Source: Intoshia linei (taxonomy: Eukaryota > Orthonectida > Rhopaluridae). From it: a stretch of DNA of 64,000 bases. Each line of letters starts with the position of its first letter. The stretch's first letter is position 1. Below the pieces are notes generated by a model. The model was given only the letters and a program-made list of their open reading frames with translations, ran no database searches and was not told the DNA's origin. Location: contig LWCA01000038.1 in assembly GCA_001642005.1 (NCBI GenBank), forward strand, positions 1 to 64,000. Reading direction: 5' to 3'. Of this stretch, positions 45,917 to 61,686 are shown in pieces. Position numbers and translations under genes: made by a program.

Positions 45917-46304
45917 CCTATTTTCTCCCAATGTTACCATATGGTCACACAAAAATAAAATATTAAAAGGTGAATAAGTTTTGAATTAAACAAGATAAAT
46001 ATTTATGCATGGCATATTTAGAATCGTGTAAGTATTCACAATGTATTTTTAACGGTCATAAGGTTAATAATGTCGTAACTTAGTGTCCATCGGTAAAAAC
46101 ATTTTTTGTTCTGAAAAAAAAATAAAATGAGAATTAGATTTTTTGATCCAGATTATGCACAACTAGGTTCAATCTTAGATAAACGATATTATGGATACAT
46201 TCATTACATATGATTTCTGAAAATTAAAAAGGATTTCAATCAGTAGTTTAATATATATCCACTTTTAAGCGTGTGTGGCCATATGGTCACATTGGGAGAA
46301 TATG
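45917..46304. mobile_element. MITE with long inverted ends, piggyBac-like
   Basis: TTCTCCCAATGTTACCATAT at the left and GCCATATGGTCACATTGGGA at the right form inverted repeats of about 30 bp. Left flank TTAA and right flank CTAA suggest a piggyBac-like origin with one mutated base. Each end contains CCATATGG. Confidence 0.75.
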
Positions 46305-46979
46305 CTAACTTTAATGTATGAATATCTAATATTAATAAGTATGATCTTTGATATTANGTACATGGTAATATTGAGAAAATTAAACGCTATCGAATGTAAG
46401 TAAAAATAATGCGGTTAGAATTTAAAAACATGAGTTAATTATAAAAATATATAATTATTAATTAAAATTATATAATTATAGATTGTACTTAATTATGTAA
46501 TTTGTTATTAATATCTTTGTGTAAATAATGTAATTAACATTAACATTGTACAATTGTACTTATATTAATTTTAATTATAGTGTTAATTGATCAGAACAAA
46601 AAGGTGAATCACCGTTTTGTGGTTATAATTTACAATTTATTAATACCATAGATGTATAATGTAAATAATAAATTCAAACGTAATAATTAGTAACGCCGTA
46701 ACATTTTATACGTATTTTGAACCGAATTTATAGTCTAATTACAATAATAAATTTTTTTGAATCCACAAATAAATCTGAGTTTATTTTATAAATTTTTAAA
46801 AATTAGTGTCAAACTTTTACATTTCATCATACATGAAATGTTCTCTATTAAATTTATGTTACAGTAAACTCTCCCTATAAGTCTTATAATTATAAGTATA
46901 TTAATCATATATAATCATTTTATAATAAGAACATTAGTTTAGTGCATAATGAAAATTTTAGTACATTAAATAAAATATT

Positions 46980-47400
46980 TCGGAAAAAAAATATGTGAAT
47001 ACTAAAATGCTTTTTTGACTGTGAGTCGTTACTTATTCGGATTGAAATTTTTCAAATTCTAGGGCTGTTTTCATTAAAAAAATAAGGGTAATTTGTGGTT
47101 TTGGCCCTGATTAAATTTTTTTTAATTTAAATTTATGATAATGTTTATAATTTTAAAATCCGTATCAGCGTATTTATTATTTTAAATTCTTCAACTCGTT
47201 TGATATTCAAAAAGAGGACAACTGGGGTTCTTTACTCGTAAGATGTGGTATGGGAGGTTGAAATATATTTTGCGAACATCCCCGGAAAAAACTGTAATTA
47301 AAATGTGGACTTTATAAAATTCTAAGACGGGTAGTTATTTAAATAAAGCTGAATACACACACACAAACAGAAATCGCGTAGCATATTATATAAGTAAGGA
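46980..47400 (+). repeat. family R repeat
   Basis: TTGACTGTGAGTCG, TTTGGCCCTGATT and TTACTCGTAAGATGTGG modules are followed by the end AGCATATTATATAAGTAAGGA. A reverse fragment lies 390 bp to the right at 47790-47980. Confidence 0.7.
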
Positions 47401-47789
47401 GATGTCAAAATCTACGTCAAAAATATTAATACTATTATGTATTAGGTTATTCAATAACTGTTATTATTAAAATTACAATATTGCAACAAATAAATGATAA
47501 TTAGTTAGAATTGATAAAGTAATTGAACGGTAAAATATATTTATTTTTTTAAATATAAATCAATACATTCTCAAAAGAGTACTAATCATCTCATTCAAAT
47601 GATTTGTATTTAAAATGTATAAATGAATTTATAAATGAAAACATTAATCAATAGTTTCTAAAGGGTTCTTTTATCAATTTTAATTCCAGGAATATTGCAT
47701 TTACACATTGACAATCATAATTATAATTATATATTTCTATTACATTATTATTGTATCATAGAAAATAAAATATATCATGTCAAATCCTT

Positions 47790-47980
47790 ACTTATATAAT
47801 ATGCTATGCAATATTTCTTTGTGTGTTGTGTGTTACCGTTTATTTCAATAACTACCAGTCTTAGAATTTTATAAAATCCATATTTCAATTATAGTTTTTT
47901 CAGGGGTGTTAACAAAATAAATTTCAACCTCCCAAACTCACATCTTACAGATCAAAAAGCCCAATTGTCCTTATTATTAC
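47790..47980 (-). repeat. family R repeat, end fragment
   Basis: CTTACTTATATAATATGCTATG, GTGTGTTACCGTTTATTTC and TCTTACAGATCAAAAAGCCC, in reverse orientation to the copy ending at 47400. Confidence 0.65.
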
Positions 47981-48074
47981 AATATAGAAATTACATTATT
48001 AAAAAAATGAGATAATAATTGTTACCAAAAAAAATTAAGATGGAATTATTCACTTTAAAGTAAAAAGTAATGTG

Positions 48075-48238
48075 ATATGATGGTTCCACCTGAAAAAAGT
48101 TTGGGAACCACTCCTTTAAAGGATTAATAATAGTGAATAGTTAGATTTTCAACATAATTTATTTTTTTGGTAGAATAAAAATGTGTCCTCGGCAGAGCTA
48201 GGTGCTGTTTGTACGTAGTACATAGCAGTCAACCTAGT
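48075..48238 (-). repeat. inverted arm with hairpin (left)
   Basis: GGTTCCACCTGAAA...TTTGGGAACCACTCC leads to CCTCGGCAGAGCTAGGTGC and then to an imperfect hairpin (GCTGTTTGTAC, loop GTA, GTACATAGCAG). The mirror arm is at 49430-49605, 1.2 kb away. Confidence 0.7.
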
Positions 48239-49429
48239 ATCATTATAAATAAGCTTGCATAAACCCAGTGTCGAACCTTGCGTATCCCGATACCACTTTT
48301 CGTAAACGACCTGGATGAAATTTTGGGAAAATCAGGGCTGCATTTTTCCAAATTGAGTATGATAAATAATATATTCTTCAATACCATAACTATTTGATTT
48401 ATTTAATTTAAACTGTCAAGCCAAGAGCTTATGATAGGCGGATAGGAGGCATATGACACTACGCATTGTTTGGTAAAAAATTTTGGATTTATTTTTAATT
48501 TTCGGTCGCTTAGAGCTTGGTAGGTTCTGCTCTGCATACACCAGTGTAACCAAATATTTTTAGTCAATAAAAAAAAATCACTTACCAATCTCTCTTAAAA
48601 TTGAAACATTCTCCGCATGGATGAAAAAATTCATCCTCCGGTTGATAACCACCGTAAACTTTACTATACATACTATTTAGACTTATATGATAATTTTTGA
48701 GTGGGAAGGATAGCCAAAATTAAAAAAATTGCTCAATTCACAATTAGTCAACATTTTCATAACTAAAAGTATAATCTAAAAAGTTATCCACCTAAAATGT
48801 TCTAAATATGTAAATTATGCAAGATCATTAGTACTCAGGATATCATTATATTTGATATGAAATAGCAATTTGTCTAATAGTTTTTCGTGTCAAGATTTGA
48901 CATTAAATAATTAATGCTTAACTAAAATATCGATTATGCAACACCAGCAAAAAATTGACAAATTTAGCTTAAAATTCCAGTCGATCATAAAAAATAATGA
49001 GTCAGTATTAAACAAGTATCAATATAATCTATATATCGCACAATTTACATTGAGTGTATTTGTCCTGCCTATGAAATACTATAGTTTTAAAGTAGCATCA
49101 TGTATAATGCATTTAATATAGCCAGTGTATTCATATTGATTGTACGATTCATACATGTTCCTACGAATACAAAAATGAATAATGTAAAAATTTCAAGTTT
49201 TATTGTTCTAGGATTATCATATATTAAGACCAATTACATTTATATCGACCATTTATCATACACTATATTACACACATATTATCAGGTATACATTTTAGTT
49301 ATTATTTCAAATTATTGATGAATCTGTTTCAAATGTACAGTATGGTGTCGTGAGTTAGAACCCATGACCTTTACTAATATTGATATTACTTGAGAATTTT
49401 ATTTTTTTATATTTACAATTATATTCATA

Positions 49430-49765
49430 CTAGCTTGACTGTTATGTACTACGTACAAACAGCACATAAATCTGCCGAGGGCACATTTTTATTATACCAA
49501 AAAAATAAATTCATGTTGAAAATCTAACTTAAAAATCCACTATTCACTATTATCCATAAACAAGTGGTTCCCAAACTTGTTTCAGGTGGAACCATCATAT
49601 GACATTACTAGATTGAAAATCTAACTTAAAAATCCTACTATTCACTATTATCAATTCTTTAAAGGAAAAAATAAATTCACGTTGAAAATCTAATTTAAAA
49701 ATCCTACTATTCACTATTATCAATCCTTTAAAGGAGTGGTTCCCACATTTGTTTCAGGTGGAAGA
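49430..49765 (+). repeat. inverted arm (right) with tandem duplication
   Basis: CTAGCTTGACTGTTATGTAC opens with the hairpin, then TCTGCCGAGGGCACATTTT and GTTGAAAATCTAACTTAAAA, then GTGGTTCCCAAACTTGTTTC. The segment GTTGAAAATCTA to TTCAGGTGGA is present about three times in tandem. Confidence 0.7.
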
Positions 49766-49845
49766 CGTTTCGATATAGGTGGAACAGTTGACTATTTATC
49801 ATTTCTTCTCAATGTAACAAATTATAGAGGCATAATATCATGTTG

Positions 49846-50665
49846 CTTACATGTTTTCTAAACAAAAAAAGCATCATACCATCGGAAACGTTGATCAACC
49901 CTGTACTCTTAACATTGCAAAACTTCTACTTGACGAAAAACAAAAAGGGGCACTTAAATCAGTTCCTTTGTAAAAGGATTAAAAATCTAGCAGAAGTTAT
50001 CGAACTTCAAGTTATGGATGAACTTCGAAAAAGCCTAGTAAAATTTAGTTTACAATTGGACGAATCTACTGATGTGTTTGCAAGATATGTTGTGAATGAT
50101 AACATTAAGGAGGAATATCTGTTTTGTAAGTCATTAAATAAAACTACAAGAGAATTGATGTATTCGAAATATATATGTTCTCTATTTATATAATCTAATT
50201 TGATATAGTCATGTTTACATTTAATATAATCATAATTACTATGACTAATAATACACCTAATAACCAACATGACTATATAAATAGAGAACATCTATAAATT
50301 ATATTAATACTTATATTTATATATATTTAATACATTGAAATATATATAAAATTTTTATATAGTTCCTTGATTTTTTTAGTGGCCCTTTTGGAAATATATT
50401 ATATATGACTATGATAGCTTAAAATGTGATATTTGGAAGTTTTTGGTGTAGTATGCTTAATATCTATCCATTTGTGACTGAAATTGCCGTTGAAGTAATT
50501 ATTACTTTTGTTGTAACATAGTTTTGTGAGGCTGAATTTTCTATTCTAACAAATTAAAAAATAGAAATTAGAATAAATTAGATGTCTGTGTCGGTATGCG
50601 AGTGAGCCTATCAAAAACAATGCACAGATTTAGCTTACTTCTCATTTCAAAGCAACAATAACGAT
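49846..50665 (+). pseudogene. decayed hAT-family transposase (ZBED5/Buster-like)
   Basis: Pieces of a hAT transposase lie in order but in different frames. The first frame reads AYMFSKQKKHHTIGN... up to a stop near 49970. After a frameshift come ELRKSLVKFSLQLDESTDV and NDNIKEEYLFCKSLNKTT (about 50015-50155). The middle is deleted, and the C-terminal dimerisation block resumes at about 50463 (YPFVTEIAVEV, FCEAEFSILTN) with several stops. LQLDESTDV and CEA-FS-LT are hallmarks of this family. Stops, the frame change and the internal deletion show it is inactive. Related copies elsewhere could mobilise the hAT-type MITEs of this window. Confidence 0.82.
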
Positions 50666-51059
50666 CCCATTAAAATTTATCTAAATAAATTTGTTCAATT
50701 GTTATGTAAAAGTTTTCCGTTACTACTTAATTCGTCTATTTTCTGAGTCTTCAACATTATATTTGAATAGTCTATTTTTGATTAATGAATTTGGTGGTAT
50801 GACCAGGGCTACTATATTTTTCAATGGAAAATAGATAATATATCTACTGGATATTGCAGTAGTACTTACAAAACTTTTAGTGGATATGATAGTTGACATG
50901 TTTTCATATTTAAAAGATTTGAAGTAAGTACAGACAGGGTCGTGGAGAGGATCATATGTCCCGTGTCTACAATCATGAGGGCCTACTTTTTTAATTTATT
51001 AATAGGTATTGATCACAAATTTCTCAAGTATATCATAATTTCGATAATCGAATGTGAAT

Positions 51060-51740
51060 CGAAATGAAAATTTGAAATTTAAAAATTGCGTAGCAATGAA
51101 AAAAATTCCGAAGGAATGAATTATGTAGATTTTCACACATATGTCTTTATTGAAAATGTGTAGAGGTTCAATACACACTTTTTTGAAATTGTAGATTTAC
51201 ATTTTCAATTTTTTATTTTAATTGATTTATTTGAAAAATATTGGTTGAATATATTAAAAGTATTTTTCACGAGGAATACGTAGATTTCTGGGGTTAAAAT
51301 TTTGTATTTATATCAACTGGAATAAGCTCTATCAGAATAACCTTTTTTTTAATTTTCGGACCGTTAATTATTTCACATTTTTTGTTTTAATAAAATATTT
51401 CGGAAAAAAAATATATGAATACCAAAATGCTTTTTTGACCGTGAAGTCGTCACTTATTTGGATTCAAATTTTTTATGTGCGTTAATAGGATACAACTGTA
51501 CCACCTGTAAATTTTTTGAAAGTCTAGGGCTGTTTTCATTAAAAAAAAGGGTACTTTGTAGTTTTGACCCTGAAGATATAATTTTTTTAAATTTAAATTT
51601 ATGCTAATGTTTATGATTTTAAAATGCGCATCAGCGTATATATTTAATTGAATTCTCCAACTCGTTTGATTTTCAAAAAGAGGGACAACTGGGGTTTTTG
51701 ACCCGTAAGATGTGGGTTTTGGAGGTTGAAATTTATTCAA
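51060..51740 (+). repeat. family R repeat
   Basis: TTTGAAATTTAAAAATTGCG, CACACATATGTCTTTATTG, GGAATAAGCTCTATCAGAAT, TTGACCGTGAAGTCG and TTTGACCCGTAAGATGTGG appear in family order. Confidence 0.7.
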
Positions 51741-53286
51741 ATTCAAAGCCGAACCAACTGTACACGAAAAAGCTTTTCGGGTCTTCGACGAAAATTTGGT
51801 AAAATAGATGCCTCTAAAATGCAATCCAAAAGCCTTAGATAGGTAACACGATTTGATAAGAATGATTTATTTCAAATATATTTAGGTCATAATGATTTCA
51901 ATTTCATAAAATGTTTTATAATTATACTTTGATTTTTGAAAGTCTTAATTATTTTAAATCTAAATTTATTCATTAATATAATGTAAGTTGAAATGACCTT
52001 GTTTTTTAATTAATAAGTTAATTAATATAAATATATGACTTTATTTTTGGTTTAAATAATTTGATAACTGGTAATTTATTTGAAGATATGAATGAACTTT
52101 GAATGGTGCATAATTTGAATTCTATCTATATTCTAGATTATAGTAAAAATTTAAATTTAATTAATATTTTTTTATTGTTAAAAAAAATGTCGAAAATCTA
52201 TTTAACTCATAAATGTAATGTCCTTTGTTAAGTTTTGATTCATTTAAAAATACATAATGTATATGATTAACCTGATGGTTAGTATCCAATCTATAAATTT
52301 GACTATAATCAATATATTACATTAAAAATTTTATTATGTTGAATGTTAAAACATAATATCAAATTATGTGCTACGTAAAACATTGCTCCATTTATCGATG
52401 AAATTAATTATTTAGTCAATTTCAATTTATGTATAACGTGAACTAAAAACATTAAATTGATCCACTTTTTGATATAAATGGGCCACTTCTAGGATGCCTT
52501 TAAAAGTATTTTTATGCAGGATTGTATTTTAAATCATTATTTGGAATTTTAAAGGTAATTATTTATTTATGATGAAGATAAATTAGTAGAAAGTGAGAAT
52601 GGTTCATATGTATGTGTATATTAGAGGTTACATTAAACCGGTTTTACATACAAATTTCTAGTACTACACTTTATAATAATACAATTACAACTTTTTGATG
52701 GTCTACTTTTTATTTTTCGGGTCTCGGTCATGATAGGTTCAGCTTATGTATTTATATTTTTTACAATTAACAATGTTACACTTAATTCGTATAATCATGC
52801 AATTAAATTATCCAATTATCATGTATAATTGGATAATTATAATCTAAAAATATTATGTAAAACTATTTTATAAGTACAGGCTAATTCCAATTTAATCAAA
52901 TTCCTTTATAACGCAATTCCTCGTATATTGTATAATTTATAACGGGAAAAAATCCTGATTAACGGACTCATTTTTCTAAACTACAAAAATTCCGTTAAAT
53001 TTTAACTTAAAATGACAAGCATTATAATTATACTAAAGCTTTTTCGGTTCAAATTAAAAGCTTTAAATACATAAAACATTTTCTTGTCTTCTTGATTAAT
53101 GATGATAATAATGGTTGATTATTAATTATATGAAATGACTTGCAAATATACGTTGAGTGAAATGAAAATTAAAATTTTTTCATTGTTTGAATGCAGTGGT
53201 TCCCGGTTTAAATAGTGTGTAAACCCCATTTTAAAATATTTATTTTTTGGACTATAAAGGAAACATGAAATGTAAATCATAAAACC

Positions 53287-53440
53287 TAGCTCTGCCGAGG
53301 GCACATTTTTATACTACCAAAAAAATAAATTCACGTAGAAAATCTAACTTAAAATTCTAACTATTTACTATTATCAATTCTTTAAAGGATTGGTGCCCAA
53401 ACATGTTTCAGGTGGAACCGTCATAGCACATTAGTTTTTA
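53287..53440 (+). repeat. copy of the hairpin-arm repeat
   Basis: CTCTGCCGAGGGCACATTTT, AAAATCTAACTTAAAATTC and TGTTTCAGGTGGAACCGTC match 49480-49605. A reversed copy with its hairpin lies at 54203-54312. Confidence 0.65.
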
Positions 53441-53829
53441 CTTTAAAATTAATTATTCCATCTTAATTTTTTAGTTAACATTTGCATAAAGAATTTTAAA
53501 AACAATTATTATCCCATTTTTTTAATTTATTAGACAGAATATATGTAATAATATTAAAAATAAAGTAAAAACAGTCGAATCCTGAAAATTGTCTTAAATA
53601 GCATAAAAACCTATTTTGTCATTGTCAATGTGATAATATGTGTTCAGTACCAATTTAATAAATACTTAAAAATACCAATTATGTATCAATAATTAATACA
53701 ATCAACACTTTATAAACATATTTCAGGTGAATTTTAACAATATTGAAAAAGATTGTAATAAATATAAAAATGATTATAACAAAGTTGTATTTCTTTTAAT
53801 AATTCGTTGTTGTACTTAATTGTTGTTGT

Positions 53830-54200
53830 GTTAATTTAAATTTTAAACAAAATGTTTTGAAAATGATAAGTTGAGATTGAAAAATTGCGCAGGAATGAAT
53901 TATATAGATTTTCACCCATATTTCTTTATTGGAAATGTGTAGACGTTCAATACACACTTTTTTGAAATTGTAGAAATATTTACATTTTCAATTTTTGATT
54001 TTAATCGAAATATTTAAAAAAATATTGGTTGAAAATATATTAAAAATTATTTTTCACCGGGAATTCGTAGATTTCTGGGGTTGAAATTTTGTATTTATAT
54101 CAACTGGAATAAGTTCTATCAGAATAATTTTTTTTTAATTTTAGGAACATTAATTATTTCACATACTTTGTTTTAATAAAATATTTCGGAAAAANAATAG
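53830..54200 (+). repeat. family R repeat, left part
   Basis: It begins TTAAATTTTAAACAAAATG and TTGAGATTGAAAAATTGCG, and breaks off after AAATATTTCGG, where the hairpin-arm repeat starts. The junction carries the ambiguous base, so an assembly join is possible. Confidence 0.65.
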
Positions 54201-54202
54201 GA

Positions 54203-54312
54203 TTTTTAAGTTAGATTTTCAACGTCAATTTATTTTTTTGGTATAATAAAAGAGTGCCCTCGGCAGAGCTAGGTGCTGTTTGTACGTAGTACAAAACAGC
54301 CAAGCTAGTTAC
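54203..54312 (-). repeat. hairpin-arm repeat, best hairpin
   Basis: CCCTCGGCAGAGCTAGGTGC leads into GCTGTTTGTAC, loop GTA, GTACAAAACAGC and AAGCTAG. The outer CTAG bases also pair, giving a near-perfect stem of about 18 bp. Confidence 0.7.
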
Positions 54313-54919
54313 TTTATAAAATCGTAACATCGCGCTTGCAACTTTATTAATGAAACAATGTTACGGAATTTCATTAAAAATTTTAATAAATTTTGTAATT
54401 TAATTTATATTGACAACTCAATAACGAATTCAACTTCATTAATTACATGGTGACTTTCATTCTTATAATTTATGCTTTCTAAGTCTTAGAAATTTTGAAT
54501 CAGAATCAAAAATTCGTTTAGGATTTCCACGGTTTAGGTCAATTTGTTACTTCGTGGTTGTATTCATATTAAGGAGTATAATGTGGAGTACACATTATCA
54601 TTAGTTATGGATTACATTATGTAAATAATTACACACAATACTTATTTGTTAAAGGATTAGTAGCGTTGATTAACCGACAATGTTAAAAATACATAAAAAT
54701 TATTGCTTAATTTTAACACTTTAACAGAGAGTCGAAAGTTTTGACTAACCTAAGGTCAGTTTTGGGGAAGTCACAATGAATTTTATTTTTTTAACAATCA
54801 AGATAAAAATAATTATTATGAACCATAGCAACAACGTAGGCCAAGACTAAGCCCTAACCGTAATCGTAATTAGTAGATATTGAGTACACCGAATTATGGA
54901 CATTTTTAATGAAAATATT

Positions 54920-55338
54920 CTTAAACCCAATTATTTTTACTTAAACCCAACAATTTTTACTAAAAATCCACTTTGACCAACATTTAATGGAAAAATTTCA
55001 ATTTTACCAACCCTTATGGGAAAACCCACTTTAACCAACCTTTAATGGAAAAATCAAGTTTTACTAACCCTTCAGGGAAAAATCAACTAATACAAATATC
55101 TAAGGAAAAATCCCAATTTTACCAACCCTTATGGGGAAAACCCATTTTTACCAACCTTTAATGGAAAAATCCACATTTACCAACTCTTAAGGAAAAAATT
55201 GTCAGTATAAACACTAAAATATCAGTAATAAAATGTACTTTGTCAGTATTTAAATACATATTTGTCAATTTTTAATTGAATGTTGTTGTCAGTGTTGTAA
55301 ATTTTGATTTTTAGTAAAAATGGTTGGATTTAAGTAGA
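54920..55338. repeat. foldback repeat with internal tandem units
   Basis: CTTAAACCCAATTATTTTTAC at the left pairs with AAAAATGGTTGGATTTAAG at the right. Between them lie about eight units of TTTACCAACCCTTATGGGAA type. Same design as 34611-34992. Confidence 0.75.
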
Positions 55339-56622
55339 CACTCATTTTTAATGGCGTCCACATAGTTTGGCGCGTGGTGGTGAAAAGCGTTCACGTGCTT
55401 ATACATTTACATGTACATTCCATAACATTCAAAAAAATTACAAATTTTAATATTCTTTGCAATCGTTTGCATTGTGTGAGCAAATTAATTGAAATACATT
55501 GTATTAATTTCTTTCATATAGCGACACGGTATAACCAACTTAACACTGTCAATATGGTTACAAATGTGGCAATTTGAATTATTTTTATTAATCAAAGCGC
55601 CATATTAAAATATAATTTACAAATGGAATATGGTATATTTTTTTTAAAATGTGTTAGTACTGAATATAATGGTTTGCTTTTTTTCGTTATTAAAATGTAT
55701 TTAACGGTAAGATATCGAGGGTATTGTACAGAAATGATGTGAAATTGTAATTACATCAAAGTGAAAATTTTTTTTAATTATTTAAAATTCAACAAGGCCG
55801 TGGAAATCCAACAGTATGTGCTATATAATTTTTTAATGCGACGTTTATACATTTATTAACAATGTTTGATTGATCGTTTATTGTCTAAAAATTAAACATA
55901 ACAGTTGGAAATTGCATTGGCATCACAAAATTTCTTAGGAATTATCTAGTGTAGCTAGAAAATAATCTGTAATCCAATCGATAATTATTGCAATAGTAGA
56001 TGATATTAACTATATTGCAATACACGATTAGTTTTTTAGAAAACTGACTTAAACAATTTATATCAGCGTTTCATTAAGTAATCAACGTTGTGGGCCCTAA
56101 CTAAATACTATAACCTTAACATTAGTAACTATGATACTCATCGACCATTTTTATAAACGAAATTATTTTATCACACAGTACAACACTAACATTATGCAAG
56201 AATAATAAATACATCATTCTTGATCGTCAAATGAACTGATAAAAGTGATATCAATTCTTTTTCAATCACATCCAGATTTTTTTATAAATCTGGCTTAATT
56301 TGCAAAAATTCCTTTAATAGGGGTTTTAAATTTATCTAAAACACAGTTGAAAACGCCGAGTATTTTTAATTATAATTTTCTAACTAATTAAAAAAAATTA
56401 TGGTGATTTTGATTGTTTAACTTTAAACTTTTAAATGATGATAAGTACAAGACGGAAACAATCACAAATTTTTTTCATTTAAAAAAAAGCCAGAAGTTTT
56501 AAAGATTAATACTATATTTTGACTAAAATTAGTTTGAAAATTTTCCTCATAAGTGGTGACCAAGTGGACCACCAAGGCGCAACTGGTACTAACGAAACAT
56601 TGAAAATGTCTACAAATGTATT

Positions 56623-61602
<4,980 letters not shown>

Positions 61603-61686
61603 ATATATTTATGATTTTTGAAATAATACATGTGTAATATTATCAAATTATTTGAAGAGCAAATAATATTGGTAGAGTATTTTTGT

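Larger units (their letters stand above)
42912..49845. other. gene-poor transposon-rich region
   Basis: About 7 kb with no convincing gene. It holds the hAT, piggyBac-like, tandem and family R elements listed separately. A possible hAT left end CAGTGGTCTCTAAACG lies at 43342, without a partner. One base is ambiguous (n, near 46357). Confidence 0.6.
50666..56622. other. intergenic, repeats and AT-rich sequence
   Basis: About 6 kb with no gene recognised. It includes family R copies at 51060-51740 and 53830-54200, hairpin arms at 53287-53440 and 54203-54312, and a foldback repeat at 54920-55338. Short open frames show no known domain. One ambiguous base occurs near 54195. Confidence 0.6.

Noticed and set aside
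48936-49318. Two overlapping hydrophobic frames resembling GPCR helices
   Set aside because: No conserved GPCR motif, no phase-correct intron joining the frames, and the stretch lies between inverted repeat arms.
49840-50193. Single intact 117-codon transposase gene
   Set aside because: The first third of this frame does not match the hAT family, which continues in another frame with a stop. It is a decayed copy, not a gene.
51450-51824. Minus-strand open frame of 124 codons
   Set aside because: It falls in a family R copy; same repeat-derived peptide pattern as at 40702.
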